Translations under genes and position numbers: made by a program | The notes under the pieces: model-generated | The model's input: only the letters and a program-made list of their open reading frames with translations | What the model was told of the DNA's origin: nothing | Databases searched by the model: none | Shown here: positions 1 through 8,784 of the stretch, piece by piece | How the letters are laid out: each line of letters starts with the position of its first letter | Numbering within the stretch: position 1 is the stretch's first letter | Assembly (NCBI GenBank): GCA_964529175.1 | Contig: CAZGVO010000002.1 | Coordinates: forward strand, 124,001 to 188,000 | DNA from: JAAFJM01 sp964529175 | GTDB lineage: Bacteria; Bacteroidota; Bacteroidia; UKL13-3 | Reading direction: 5' to 3' | DNA: 64,000 bases

Positions 1-656
1 CTTCGTGCGGAAAAAGCACCATTGCCAAAGAATTATCAAAAATATTGACCTACAAATATGTTGATACAGGCGCAATGTATAGGGCTGTTACGTTGTATTT
101 TATTCAAAACAAGGTTGATTATAATAATATTGACCAAGTAGTAAAAGCGTTAGACAATATACATATAACATTTAAAATTAACGCCAATACTCAGGCTCAA
201 GAAACATTTTTGAATGATGAAAACATTGAAAATGAAATTAGGGTAAATCCACGTGTGGCTGGTTATGTTAGTGATGTAAGTTCAATTAGTGAGGTAAGGC
301 GTTTTTTAGTAAAGCAGCAACAAGCTTTAGGTAAAGAACGAGCAATTATTATGGATGGTAGAGATATAGGTACAGTGGTTTTTCCCGATGCAGAACTTAA
401 ACTTTTTATTACTGCTGACCCAAATGTACGTGCTCAACGTAGGTTTGATGAATTACAGGAAAAAGGTAAAGAAACCACTATTGAAGAAGTATTGGCTAAT
501 CTTACCAAACGCGATTATATTGATTCTCATAGAGAAGACTCTCCTTTAATGAAGGCTGATGATGCTATTGAAATTGATAATAGTAATATCAACCATCAAG
601 AGCAATTGGATTTGATATTAAAACTTGTAAATGAAAAACTAGGCTTAAAGGCCTAG
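1..656 (+). CDS. cmk: Cytidylate kinase, 5' end cut by window edge
   Basis: CMP/dCMP kinase: transfers the gamma-phosphate of ATP to CMP in pyrimidine nucleotide synthesis, in the cytoplasm. The first in-window start-like codon is a TTG at 45, but the same frame reads on to the left edge as SCGKSTIAKELSKIL, the end of the kinase P-loop, so the gene starts just outside the window and only a few residues are missing. Other family landmarks are YVDTGAMYRA directly after the P-loop, MDGRDIGTVVFPDA in the middle, and the arginine-rich RDYIDSHREDSPL lid near the C-terminus. The stop TAG ends at 656, just before a hairpin shared with the convergent desaturase gene. Identification is confident; the true start cannot be seen. 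Confidence 0.95.
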   Translation, partial: SCGKSTIAKELSKILTYKYVDTGAMYRAVTLYFIQNKVDYNNIDQVVKALDNIHITFKINANTQAQETFLNDENIENEIRVNPRVAGYVSDVSSISEVRRFLVKQQQALGKERAIIMDGRDIGTVVFPDAELKLFITADPNVRAQRRFDELQEKGKETTIEEVLANLTKRDYIDSHREDSPLMKADDAIEIDNSNINHQEQLDLILKLVNEKLGLKA

Positions 657-664
657 TTTTATGG

Positions 665-699
665 TTAGCAAGAAGTAATGATTAATTACTTCTTGCTAA
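665..699. terminator. Bidirectional hairpin terminator between cmk and desaturase
   Basis: A perfect 15-bp stem (TTAGCAAGAAGTAAT at 665-679 and its complement at 685-699) with a 5-nt loop. Its right arm lies inside the last codons and stop of the leftward desaturase gene, so one hairpin can serve both convergent genes. Confidence 0.75.
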
Positions 700-1413
700 T
701 TTTATAATTCCTATTTTATCTAATAAAATAATTATAGGATAAACTGGATCTATTTCCCACCATTTGGCGGCAAAATTAGGTCTTGCTCCAGCATGATGGT
801 GGTTGTTTTGAAATAATTCACCAAGCATTAAAAAGTCAAAAACTAAGGTATTTTTCGAGTGGTCGTTTTCGTTAAAGTTCCTGTATCCGTATTTGTGACC
901 AGCCCAATTTACAATTGCTCCATGAACGGGGCCCATTAAAAAATGTATTGGCAATAATAAATACATCCACCAGCTAGTTGCAAAATAAATGTAGAATAGA
1001 ACATAACCTGTTCCAAATAATATTCTACTTGTCCAAGTATTTGCTAACCAATCTACTGATTTCCATTCAGGAAAATTACGGTCAAATTTAGCTTCAAACT
1101 TAAATTTATTGGTATGTATACCGCTAAAAATTTTGTAAGTATATTTCATCATACTCACTACTTCTTTAAAAAAATGTGGAGAATGAGGATCTTTTTCGGT
1201 ATCGCTATACGCATGGTGCATTCTGTGCATTATAGCGTAAGGTCTTGGCGTTAAATATGATGCTCCTTGAGTTATGTAAGTAAATAAATAGAAGAATTTT
1301 TCCCAAAACTTATTCATTGTGAACATTTTATGAGCGGAGTAGCGATGCAAATAAAATGTTTGTGAAAACAATGAAAGGTACCAGTGGGCTAAGAAAAATA
1401 TTAATATTGGCAT
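682..1413 (-). CDS. Membrane fatty acid desaturase (acyl-CoA/acyl-lipid type)
   Basis: Di-iron membrane desaturase that introduces a cis double bond in a fatty acyl chain, probably to adjust membrane fluidity. The three histidine boxes are visible: HRYSAH (residues 23-28), HRMHH (63-67) and NNHHH (203-207), with a further conserved His in NWAGHKYG (about 173). Hydrophobic stretches between boxes 1 and 3 fit the usual four membrane helices. At 243 aa it is on the short side for the family. It is the last gene of a leftward block and ends inside a hairpin shared with cmk. Family assignment is firm; substrate and exact position of desaturation cannot be read from sequence. Confidence 0.9.
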   Translation of the reverse strand: MPILIFFLAHWYLSLFSQTFYLHRYSAHKMFTMNKFWEKFFYLFTYITQGASYLTPRPYAIMHRMHHAYSDTEKDPHSPHFFKEVVSMMKYTYKIFSGIHTNKFKFEAKFDRNFPEWKSVDWLANTWTSRILFGTGYVLFYIYFATSWWMYLLLPIHFLMGPVHGAIVNWAGHKYGYRNFNENDHSKNTLVFDFLMLGELFQNNHHHAGARPNFAAKWWEIDPVYPIIILLDKIGIIKLARSN

Positions 1414-1524
1414 TTAAAAAAATAATTATTGTTACAAAAATAGTTTAGGCAAGTATTTATACAACAGTGCCCTTGGTTTTGTTGGATGAGTTTAGTCAAG
1501 AATAAAAATGCTAAATAAAAGTTT

Positions 1525-2448
1525 TTAACCTAATTTCCAGAAAATCATACTTAAAATTCCAAAAACCATAGTTAGTTTTGACCAAAAACTAAGTTTGGTA
1601 AAATGCTTTTTTGTATCGGCATTCCAAAGTAAATATAAGGCATATATGGAAGGAATAATTACCAAAAATACCATATAGAATAAGAATTTAACAAAGGTTA
1701 TTTTACTGCAGTTACTCATGGATGGAAACAAAAATATGAATCCAAAACACGACATAGTAAACAATGACTGCAAGTAAAGTAAGATAGATTTTGTTTTTCT
1801 GATGCCTAATTTTATAGGTAAAGTGTTGGCGTTAAACTTTGAATCGCCTCTAATGTCTTCAGTATCTTTTATTATTTCCCTTATTAAATTACTAAAGAAG
1901 GCAAATATGGCGTACGAAAGGCAACCTAATACATTTGTTCTTTCATCAAAAGGAATTAATATAAATATTGTAGATGCTGTCATTACCGCAACCAGAAGGT
2001 TTCCAAGTAAATAGCTTTTTTTAAAGTATTGCGAGTACATCCATAACAATAAAGAGCAAGTAAATACTAAAAAAGCTACTTTGTACGAAATTAGCCATGC
2101 TAAAATTACTGCTAGAATATTAAATGTTGAATGCAAAAAAATGGCCCATCGTCTGCTAATGACTTTTCCAATTATTACTGCATTTGGTTTATTTACCATA
2201 TCTAGCTTTACATCCATATAATCATTAATTATATAGCCAGCTGCTGCCGATAAAAAAGTGGCACTTATCAATAATATAAACCTATCAGAAAATAAATCTT
2301 CTAATGTAATAGATTCAGATAAAAAATAGTAGCTAAATAGTTGTGTAACAGTTATAATTAAAATGTTTTTATACCTAATGAGGTTAAAAAAACTAATTAA
2401 TTTGTTCGATAAAGTTATGTTAGTTCCCAATTTCAGTAACCCCACCAC
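1525..2448 (-). CDS. UbiA-family prenyltransferase
   Basis: Integral-membrane prenyltransferase joining an isoprenoid diphosphate to an acceptor (aromatic ring or glycerol phosphate). Both Mg-diphosphate-binding motifs are present: NDYMDVKLDMVNKP (residues 75-88) and KDTEDIRGD (194-202). The protein has eight or nine hydrophobic segments, as expected. It overlaps the upstream DUF502 gene by 29 bp, so the two are probably co-translated. In Bacteroidota such proteins are often annotated as 4-hydroxybenzoate polyprenyltransferase-like or geranylgeranylglycerol-phosphate geranylgeranyltransferase; there is no quinone-pathway gene beside it to decide between these. Confidence 0.88.
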   Translation of the reverse strand: MVGLLKLGTNITLSNKLISFFNLIRYKNILIITVTQLFSYYFLSESITLEDLFSDRFILLISATFLSAAAGYIINDYMDVKLDMVNKPNAVIIGKVISRRWAIFLHSTFNILAVILAWLISYKVAFLVFTCSLLLWMYSQYFKKSYLLGNLLVAVMTASTIFILIPFDERTNVLGCLSYAIFAFFSNLIREIIKDTEDIRGDSKFNANTLPIKLGIRKTKSILLYLQSLFTMSCFGFIFLFPSMSNCSKITFVKFLFYMVFLVIIPSIYALYLLWNADTKKHFTKLSFWSKLTMVFGILSMIFWKLG

Positions 2449-3013
2449 TAACTATAAATTTCATAAAGTCTGTTGAGTTGCCTTCGTAAGGTTTAATTTT
2501 ACTTTTTTCTACAAAAAATAAATTACCACTAAATGCATAAGAATGAGGGAAATATACACCTACCAAACCAGGTAAATGAATTTCGAATAAATCTTCTTGT
2601 GTAATAAAACCTGGTTTATAAATACCATCGCTTAACTCAACTACCACTGGTTTTGAAAATTTTTTCTTTTCACCTACAAATGCCTCCATTAAATCTTTAA
2701 CAGAAGTGTATATTATTTTTATAAAAGGTAAGCTTGATAAAAAATCATCTAATAAATTGAATATAGGTTTTGAAATAATACTTGATCCAAACCAACCAAT
2801 GAAAGTAACTCCAGCTAAAACAATAACAAATCCAATTCCTGGTATATTAATAGGAATAAATTTATCGATAGAAATTACAATTTGGGAAACTACATAATAA
2901 GTTAAAATTACGGGTAAGCAAACCAATAATCCTTTTAGAAAAAAATTTATGAGTCGTTTGATTCTATATTTTAAAGTACGTTTTATATTTTCTTTTTTCA
3001 TGTTTTGTTGCAT
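2420..3013 (-). CDS. DUF502 family membrane protein
   Basis: A DUF502 protein of unknown biochemical role. After a basic N-terminus it has two membrane helices (about residues 22-50 and 58-85, the second ending in GWFGSSI), then a soluble C-terminal part with the family-typical KDLMEAFVGEKKKF and FPHSYAFSGNLFFV segments. The start is ambiguous: ATG at 3013, or a second ATG four codons later at 3001. A -7-like box TAATATTG lies at 3016-3023, so transcription may begin almost on the first ATG, which makes the second start plausible. It overlaps the downstream UbiA gene by 29 bp. Confidence 0.85.
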   Translation of the reverse strand: MQQNMKKENIKRTLKYRIKRLINFFLKGLLVCLPVILTYYVVSQIVISIDKFIPINIPGIGFVIVLAGVTFIGWFGSSIISKPIFNLLDDFLSSLPFIKIIYTSVKDLMEAFVGEKKKFSKPVVVELSDGIYKPGFITQEDLFEIHLPGLVGVYFPHSYAFSGNLFFVEKSKIKPYEGNSTDFMKFIVSGGVTEIGN

Positions 3014-3066
3014 TGCAATATTATAAAGTATTAGCTAAAAATTTTGTGCAATATTAGTGTTTTTAA

Positions 3067-3609
3067 TTAAGCCTTGTTATTCAGTATTTTACTTAAAATA
3101 TCCCAAATAGTAATACCAGCTGCTACCGAAACGTTAAGTGAATGTTTGGTCCCAAATTGTGGTATTTCTATCGAATTATGCGATAAATCAATTATTGATT
3201 GCGAAACGCCATCTACTTCATTTCCAAATACTAACGCTATTTTAGAATTAAAATCAGGAATGTAATTATTTAGTTTAATGCTGTTTTGGGTTTGTTCTAC
3301 ACTATTAATAATGCAATTGTCATTTTTTAGTTGATTTATACAATCTTCTGTTTTCTCAAAATACTCCCAAATTACAGAATCAGTTGAACCTAAGGCAGTT
3401 TTAAAAATTTCTTTATTTGGAGGTGTAGATGTTATACCACAAAGGAAAATTTTTTCAACATTAAATGCATCACAAGTTCTGAAAAACGAGCCTACATTTT
3501 GAGCACTTCTAATGTTATCTAAAACTACGTAAATATTATTCCGATGGGTGTTTTTATATTCTAAAATACTCTGTCTTTCAAGTTCATGTGGTTTTAATTT
3601 ACGGTCCAT
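3067..3609 (-). CDS. TrmH/SpoU-family RNA 2'-O-methyltransferase
   Basis: SPOUT-class RNA methyltransferase that transfers a methyl group from SAM to a ribose 2'-OH of tRNA or rRNA; cytoplasmic. The three SpoU motifs are visible: motif 1 NIRSAQNVGSFFRTCDA (about residues 32-48), motif 2 LVFGNEVDGVS in the C-terminal third, and motif 3 EIPQFGTKHSLNVSVAAGI, which forms the SAM-binding knot. At 180 aa it is a minimal SPOUT domain without extra RNA-binding domains, the size of TrmH-like proteins in this phylum. Target RNA cannot be assigned. It is transcribed leftward, divergently from the barrel gene at 3741. Confidence 0.9.
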   Translation of the reverse strand: MDRKLKPHELERQSILEYKNTHRNNIYVVLDNIRSAQNVGSFFRTCDAFNVEKIFLCGITSTPPNKEIFKTALGSTDSVIWEYFEKTEDCINQLKNDNCIINSVEQTQNSIKLNNYIPDFNSKIALVFGNEVDGVSQSIIDLSHNSIEIPQFGTKHSLNVSVAAGITIWDILSKILNNKA

Positions 3610-3740
3610 GTTTGTTGGTAATTATTTGATTTGAATGGTAATAATAATTAATTAATCCATTAAAGTTATTAATCTTGTCAAAAAACAACTTATATTCGCA
3701 GAAAAATTAAACATCTCTTGCGAGATGCAAGTGCAAAGTT

Positions 3741-5636
3741 ATGATGAAAAATTTAAAAGTATTATTGTTTTGTTTTGGCTTATTAGCAGCAAGTCAAAAC
3801 ATATTAGCACAAAACGCCACGCGTTGGAGTGCTGATTTGTCGATGGGAATTCCGGTTACTTTCTTTTCTGTTAATTCAAATCTTACGGGGATTTATCAAT
3901 TAGGAGCAAGATATTCGATTAATAAAAATTGGTCTGTTGCTGGTAGATTTGATTCAAAAGTATTTTTTGGTAAAACTGGAAATGCTTTTGGTACAGTGTC
4001 TCCTGATGGTATTTATGCTAAGGATATTGCTACATACAGAAATGGTTTTTATAGTATTAGTGGTTACGCTCAGTATAATTTAAGTGATGTTCTTGGTTTG
4101 ACAAAAACTACCAATCGTTTTATGCCATATGCTGTATTTGGTGCAGGGCTACAATTTTGGAAGCTGAAAACTTCTTATATTGATGGAACTACTTCGGCTA
4201 TGTCAGAGTATGGTACTAGACCGATGAGAAACTATCAATTGGGTTTGGGGTTAAGGTATTATGTTAATTCTTCTATGGACATTTTATTATCCAGCGAATA
4301 TAACTTTGTTGAAAGTTATTGGTTGGATGGGGCCTATGCTGATAAAAAAGTTGATACTTATTTAAATACATCGTTAGGTGTTTCGTATAAAATTGGAGCT
4401 AAAGATAACAAAAACTTATTAGATTGGAGTTTTAAAAATATTGATTTACAAAACATGCCCAAAAGAGATTTCGCTCATTGGAGTGCAGATTTAAATGTTG
4501 GGTTGCCAATAATGTTCTCTCCTATAGGGTATAAACCAACAGCTATGGGTGGTGTTGGCATAAGGTATTCATTCTCTCCATTTTTCTCATTACAAGCAGC
4601 TTACAACGTTGGTCAGTTTTCTGGTAGTCAAGATTTAGCGTATGCAGAAACAGGTAATAGATTTGGTGCAAGTTTTATTAAGGATTATTCAACTACATTG
4701 AATCAAGTAACATTGAGAGGTTTATTTAATTTGAGAAGATTAACAAATGAACCTACTTTGCTGAATAAGTGGAATTACTATGCTGTTGTTGGAGGGGGCT
4801 ACATGTTTTACAATTGTGAAAATACTTTCGCTAACAATAGAACTATCGATTTTTCATATAATAAAGGAACCCAAAATTTGGTGGTTGGATTCCAAGCAAG
4901 GAAACATATAAATTCAAGTTGGGATTTTTTAACTGGAGTTGACTTTAATTATAACGAATCAAAATGGTTGGATGGGGCTGCGGATAAGGATTTTCAAAAT
5001 CATCATTTTTATATCAACGCGGGTATTTCATATAAATTTGCCGCTACTAAAAATAGAGAGTTAATAGATTGGAGCTCTAGTAACTATAATTATTCTAATG
5101 AGCCAAAAGAAGTTCCAATAGATAGAATTCCAGTTATTGATAAGCCTAAAGTTGTTGTAGAAGAACCAAAGGTTGAACCAAAAGTAGAACCTAAGGTAGA
5201 ACCAAAAGTAGAGCCTAAGGTAGAGCCAAAAGTAGAACCTAAGGTAGAGCCTAAGATAGAACCAAAAGTTGAACCTAAGGTAGAGCCAAAAATAGAGCCT
5301 AAGGTAGAACCAAAAGTAGAACCAAAAGTAGAACCTAAGGTAGAACCAAAAACTACTGATGAGTTTGAGAATAAAGAAGTGGTTACTGAACCAGATAACG
5401 CATACAATGTGGTTGTAGGTTGTTACGGCTTAAGTCATTTAGATTTAGCTATGAAGTATAGAAACTCAATTCGTAAAAAAGGTTATAAAGCCAACGTTTA
5501 CAAATCAGCAGGTTCTAAATACTATAGAGTAATGACAACAAGTACAGATGATAAACAATCTGCGTTGAAAATATTGAGACGTTCAAGAGTAGAGATAGAT
5601 CCACAATCTTGGTTTTATTTGTACAATAAACAATAA
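3741..5636 (+). CDS. Secreted double-barrel protein with EPKV linker and C-terminal SPOR domain
   Basis: Predicted outer-membrane protein of 631 aa. A signal peptide (to about AQNAT) is followed by two homologous barrel-like domains (about 26-230 and 242-445), each starting with HWSADL/RWSADL and ending with SYKxxAxKN..LxDWS, so the N-terminal part is an internal duplication. A linker of 16 EPKV-type tetrapeptides (residues 475-538) follows, then a SPOR peptidoglycan-binding domain (about 550-631, NVVVGCYG...YYRVMTTS). The architecture suggests a barrel tethered to septal or general peptidoglycan through a stiff charged linker. The start is the first of two adjacent ATGs. A strong terminator follows the stop. 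Exact function unknown. Confidence 0.85.
   Translation: MMKNLKVLLFCFGLLAASQNILAQNATRWSADLSMGIPVTFFSVNSNLTGIYQLGARYSINKNWSVAGRFDSKVFFGKTGNAFGTVSPDGIYAKDIATYRNGFYSISGYAQYNLSDVLGLTKTTNRFMPYAVFGAGLQFWKLKTSYIDGTTSAMSEYGTRPMRNYQLGLGLRYYVNSSMDILLSSEYNFVESYWLDGAYADKKVDTYLNTSLGVSYKIGAKDNKNLLDWSFKNIDLQNMPKRDFAHWSADLNVGLPIMFSPIGYKPTAMGGVGIRYSFSPFFSLQAAYNVGQFSGSQDLAYAETGNRFGASFIKDYSTTLNQVTLRGLFNLRRLTNEPTLLNKWNYYAVVGGGYMFYNCENTFANNRTIDFSYNKGTQNLVVGFQARKHINSSWDFLTGVDFNYNESKWLDGAADKDFQNHHFYINAGISYKFAATKNRELIDWSSSNYNYSNEPKEVPIDRIPVIDKPKVVVEEPKVEPKVEPKVEPKVEPKVEPKVEPKVEPKIEPKVEPKVEPKIEPKVEPKVEPKVEPKVEPKTTDEFENKEVVTEPDNAYNVVVGCYGLSHLDLAMKYRNSIRKKGYKANVYKSAGSKYYRVMTTSTDDKQSALKILRRSRVEIDPQSWFYLYNKQ
5163..5354 (+). 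repeat. 16 tandem 12-bp units coding for (EPKV)16
   Basis: In-frame tandem array of 16 copies of a 12-bp unit, GARCCWAARGTA with small variations, encoding Glu-Pro-Lys-Val/Ile/Thr. Neighbouring units differ mainly at synonymous positions (CCA/CCT, AAA/AAG), which suggests growth by unequal exchange of one- and two-unit blocks followed by drift. Copy number is likely to vary between strains. Confidence 0.95.
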
Positions 5637-5645
5637 TATGTAGAT

Positions 5646-5669
5646 AAAAGCCCCGAAAGGGGCTTTTTC
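5646..5669 (+). terminator. Rho-independent terminator after the SPOR barrel gene
   Basis: AAAAGCCCC, a GAAA tetraloop and GGGGCTTTT, then further T residues: a 9-bp stem, 10 nt after the stop codon. Confidence 0.92.
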
Positions 5670-5719
5670 ATTTATACCTTTATTGTAATTTAGCATTTTG
5701 AAATTAAACACATTTTGCA

Positions 5720-7102
5720 ATGAAAAATATACTAATAATTTTGGTTTTATTTGTTACTAAGTTTGCCATTGGGCAGGAAGCAAAACCTAGTAATAAAACA
5801 AAGGCAAAGCCAACTACTGATAATGGTAACTTTACTTCCAATAAGTTTAGTAAATGGTCTGTTGCAGGAGGACTAGGTTCTACCTATACAGTTTTTGATA
5901 TTGATCAAGATCAGTTAAATCCAATTTATTCATTGGGCTTAAGGTATTCGCTTGGGCATATTGTTTCATTGAGGTTGCAAGGTTTATATGGAACCTATTC
6001 TGGAAAAAACACTCAAGGTACAAAAAAGGATTATGGTTTTGCTAACGATATTGGCCAAGTTGGTTTGCATATTATGGGTAACTTGGGTGGGCTAAATTTT
6101 AGAAAGAAGAATCCCAATGTGATTTTTTATGCATTTACAGGTTTTACCTTAACATTTAGTGATGGGGTAAGAGATAAAAATATTTCTGATAAAGGAGCAA
6201 GAACCTATGCAGGTGTTGATTATACAATACCTATTGGTATTGGTGCCAAATACAAACTAAATAATATGTTTGATGTAGGTTTAGAAGGTGTGGTTAATTT
6301 GGCTAGAGCTGATATGTATGATCTTTATGATCCAACTCCAAATCAAGGTTTTCCTGATATGTTTGGTTCGTTTAATTTATCAGTTGGATATAACTTTACT
6401 GGAACTAATAGAACTCAACACGTTGATTGGGCAAATCCAATGGCGGTCATTTATGACGATTTAGTAAAAAAAGCTAACAAGTCGGCTGAAGCTCTTAAAA
6501 ATGATGGCGATAAAGATGGAATTCCTGATTATTTAGATTTGGAACCAACTACCAAGCCGGGCTATAAAGTTGATATTAAAGGGGTTACATTGGATAGTGA
6601 TGTGGATGGAATTCCTGATACTGACGATCCTGATCCTTACGGGTTTAATCAAATGTTGAGCATTTATTATCCGGCAGAAAACTTTAAAGTTAAATCTTCT
6701 GTGGATGTGATGCAGTTTTCTGATTCAATTCCTGAAGGCGATTTTATTACTCTATCATCTGAAGGTTATGGATTACCAATAATTACTTTTGAACCCAATA
6801 AATATGATATACATGTAGAGCAATATCCTCTATTACAGCAAATTGCTAGAATAATGGCTGTTGATACAACTGTAGCAGTAGCTGTTATTGGTCATGCCGA
6901 TGAAAATAAGCCTGATATGACACAGTTTAATGTAGCTGAGAAACGCGCCTTAGCAGTAAAACGTAAACTAATGAAAATTTTCGAAATCAGTGACGATAGA
7001 ATTTTAGTATTTAGTGAAAGAGACCCTTTTGTAAGAAAATACAAAATGCAAACGGAAGGATTAGACAGAAAGGTAGAATTTAGACTAATTAGAAAACAAT
7101 AA
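5720..7102 (+). CDS. OmpA-family outer-membrane protein with thrombospondin type 3 repeats
   Basis: Envelope protein of 460 aa. A signal peptide ends near AIGQEAKP. An N-terminal beta-barrel (about residues 40-245) is followed by two calcium-binding thrombospondin type 3 segments (NDGDKDGIPDYLD near 262-274 and DSDVDGIPDTDDPDP near 292-306) and a C-terminal OmpA-like peptidoglycan-binding domain (about 354-460). In the latter, NVAEKRALAVKRKL and DRKVEFRL match the usual NxxLSxxRAxxV and NRRVE segments. It probably anchors the outer membrane to the cell wall. It sits just downstream of another barrel protein with a wall-binding domain but is separated from it by a terminator, so it is probably transcribed separately. 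Confidence 0.9.
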   Translation: MKNILIILVLFVTKFAIGQEAKPSNKTKAKPTTDNGNFTSNKFSKWSVAGGLGSTYTVFDIDQDQLNPIYSLGLRYSLGHIVSLRLQGLYGTYSGKNTQGTKKDYGFANDIGQVGLHIMGNLGGLNFRKKNPNVIFYAFTGFTLTFSDGVRDKNISDKGARTYAGVDYTIPIGIGAKYKLNNMFDVGLEGVVNLARADMYDLYDPTPNQGFPDMFGSFNLSVGYNFTGTNRTQHVDWANPMAVIYDDLVKKANKSAEALKNDGDKDGIPDYLDLEPTTKPGYKVDIKGVTLDSDVDGIPDTDDPDPYGFNQMLSIYYPAENFKVKSSVDVMQFSDSIPEGDFITLSSEGYGLPIITFEPNKYDIHVEQYPLLQQIARIMAVDTTVAVAVIGHADENKPDMTQFNVAEKRALAVKRKLMKIFEISDDRILVFSERDPFVRKYKMQTEGLDRKVEFRLIRKQ

Positions 7103-7124
7103 TTAAACTTATTTATTATTACAG

Positions 7125-7157
7125 AAAGAGGTTCCAAGTTATTGTGAACCTCTTTTT
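7125..7157 (+). terminator. Rho-independent terminator after the OmpA-family gene
   Basis: A 10-bp perfect stem AAAGAGGTTC (7125-7134) / GAACCTCTTT (7146-7155) with an 11-nt loop and trailing T run. Confidence 0.88.
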
Positions 7158-7179
7158 TATTTTAAACCTAAAAATACAT

Positions 7180-7211
7180 TTTGTAATTTGTGGTAAAATA
7201 ACCCAAATTTG
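7180..7211 (+). promoter_or_regulatory. Bacteroidetes-type promoter for the pRiA4b-like gene
   Basis: A -33 TTTG (7180-7183), 20 nt, then CAAATTTG (7204-7211), one mismatch from the -7 consensus TAnnTTTG. The expected transcript starts near 7216, which excludes the TTG at 7209 as start codon and supports the ATG at 7230. Confidence 0.6.
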
Positions 7212-7229
7212 CATTGCAAAAAAACACTA

Positions 7230-7838
7230 ATGGCAGTATATAAATTTAAATTAACTTTCGAAGATTACGAGGATTCATATCGCGTAATAGAAATTAAATC
7301 GAATCAAACTTTTCTGGATTTTCATAAAATTATTTTAGAATCAATTGGTTTTGATGAAAAACAGTTGGCTTCTTTTTATATGAGTAATGATACTTGGCGT
7401 AAAGAGCAAGAAATTACTTTGGAGGATATGACTGATGATCCTGAAAATCCGATTCCAGAAATGAAAACTGCTAAATTGAGTCAATTTGTAAACGATCCGC
7501 ACCAAAAAATTATTTATGTTTATGATTTTATGGCCATGTGGACAATGCATTTAGAATTATTTGGAATTGAAATAAAAGAAAATCCTAAATTTACTTACCC
7601 AAGAATTGGTAAATCAGTTGGATTGGCGCCTAAGCAATACGATAAAGTGCAACGCTTTGGATTGGTTGATGACAATGAATTTGATGAAATTACAAAAAAT
7701 TATTTAGATAAAACAGAAGATTTGGGTGGCGAAATAAGTGATGATGAAGCTGATGAATTTGGCTTGTTTTCAAAAGATTCAGATAGTGGCGAAGATGATG
7801 CAGCTATCGAGCCTATTGGTGGTTTTGATGAATACTAA
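7230..7838 (+). CDS. Plasmid pRiA4b ORF-3-like / IS1096 TnpR-like domain protein
   Basis: Protein of about 202 aa starting MAVYKFKLTFEDYEDS, the characteristic opening of the pRiA4b ORF-3-like family (also labelled IS1096 passenger TnpR family). The conserved pattern of an early strand, an F-x-D-F-H helix (FLDFHKIILESI) and a KIIYVYDFMAMWTMHLEL block is visible. The C-terminus is acidic and low in complexity (SDDEADEFGLF...). The molecular role of the family is not established; despite its name nothing here looks like an active transposon. I chose the ATG at 7230 over an in-frame TTG at 7209 because the promoter overlaps the latter. A hairpin terminator follows. Confidence 0.85.
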   Translation: MAVYKFKLTFEDYEDSYRVIEIKSNQTFLDFHKIILESIGFDEKQLASFYMSNDTWRKEQEITLEDMTDDPENPIPEMKTAKLSQFVNDPHQKIIYVYDFMAMWTMHLELFGIEIKENPKFTYPRIGKSVGLAPKQYDKVQRFGLVDDNEFDEITKNYLDKTEDLGGEISDDEADEFGLFSKDSDSGEDDAAIEPIGGFDEY

Positions 7839-7863
7839 TTTATTTCAACTAATTATTATATTT

Positions 7864-7897
7864 AAAATGCAGGTTTAGCTTTAAACTTGCATTTTTT
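7864..7897 (+). terminator. Hairpin terminator after the pRiA4b-like gene
   Basis: A 14-bp stem with one G-T wobble (AAAATGCAGGTTTA at 7864-7877 and TAAACTTGCATTTT at 7882-7895), GCTT loop, then T residues. Confidence 0.82.
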
Positions 7898-7958
7898 GTT
7901 TGGGAATATTTATATAAATCTTCTTTGTAATTGTCTTATTATTAATTAAATATAAAAT

Positions 7959-8729
7959 ATGATATTGAATTTAAAACGTCCTTTGGTAATTTTTGATCTA
8001 GAAACTACTGGAATTAGTATTTCAACAGATAGAATTATTGAAATGGCTACTATAAAAATAGATGTAGATGGAAAAGAGGAAGTTAAAACACAACGTTTTA
8101 ACCCAACTATGCCTATTCCTGCTGAAGCATCGGCCATACATGGTATTTACGATGAAGATGTAGCCGACAAACCTACATTTGCCGAAAAGGCAAAAGAGTA
8201 TGCAGAATATTTTAAAGGCTGCGATTTTGGCGGATTTAACTCCAATAAATTTGATTTTCCTATGCTAGTAGAAGAAATGCTGAGAGCAAATGTGGAATTT
8301 GAAACGGAAGGACGCAAATTTGTTGATGTACAACGTATTTTTCATCAAATGGAGCAACGAACACTGAGTGCTGCCTATAAATTTTATTGTGATAAAACCT
8401 TAGAAAATGCGCACAGTGCTGAAGCTGATACTATTGCTACTTACGAAGTGTTAAAAGCTCAAATTGAGCGTTATAAAGAAATTGGAAACGATATGGAATC
8501 GTTGCATAAAATTAGCGGACAATCAAATTTGGTAGATTTGGCTGGACGTATTGTATTGAACGATAAAGGACAAGAAGTATTTAATTTTGGAAAACACAAA
8601 GGCAAAATGGTTAGCTATGTGTTTAAAAATGAGCCTGGTTATTACCAATGGATGATGGATAGCGATTTTTCGCTAGATACAAAACGTAAATTGACCAAAA
8701 TAAAAATGCAAGGTTTTGGTACCAAATAG
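7959..8729 (+). CDS. DnaQ-type 3'-5' exonuclease with ExoX-like C-terminal domain
   Basis: DEDDh-family 3'-5' exonuclease, probably acting in DNA repair or proofreading. The three exonuclease motifs are clear: Exo I FDLETTG (residues 13-19), Exo II GGFNSNKFDFPML (about 91-103) and Exo III HSAEADT (about 151-157), with the catalytic His and Asp. The C-terminal 70 residues contain NFGKHKGKMVSYV and YYQWMMDSDF, the small ExoX-like C-terminal module found on DEDDh nucleases and some helicases. It stands alone between terminators, so it is not part of a polymerase operon; epsilon-subunit function cannot be excluded but the ExoX-like tail argues for an accessory nuclease. Confidence 0.9.
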   Translation: MILNLKRPLVIFDLETTGISISTDRIIEMATIKIDVDGKEEVKTQRFNPTMPIPAEASAIHGIYDEDVADKPTFAEKAKEYAEYFKGCDFGGFNSNKFDFPMLVEEMLRANVEFETEGRKFVDVQRIFHQMEQRTLSAAYKFYCDKTLENAHSAEADTIATYEVLKAQIERYKEIGNDMESLHKISGQSNLVDLAGRIVLNDKGQEVFNFGKHKGKMVSYVFKNEPGYYQWMMDSDFSLDTKRKLTKIKMQGFGTK

Positions 8730-8784
8730 TTTAAATAATATATTTTAAAGCTAAGTTCTAGCAGCTATAGGCTAGGCAAAATAA

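Noticed and set aside
5163..5354. Possible CRISPR array
   Set aside because: Units are contiguous 12-bp repeats without spacers, in frame inside a gene.
5090..5407. Antisense 105-aa Ser/Gly/Thr repeat frame
   Set aside because: It mirrors the EPKV-coding array on the other strand; repeats of 12 bp keep all frames open.
7230..7838. Transposon signature because of the IS1096/TnpR family name
   Set aside because: No transposase, inverted repeats or target duplication around it; the family name is historical.
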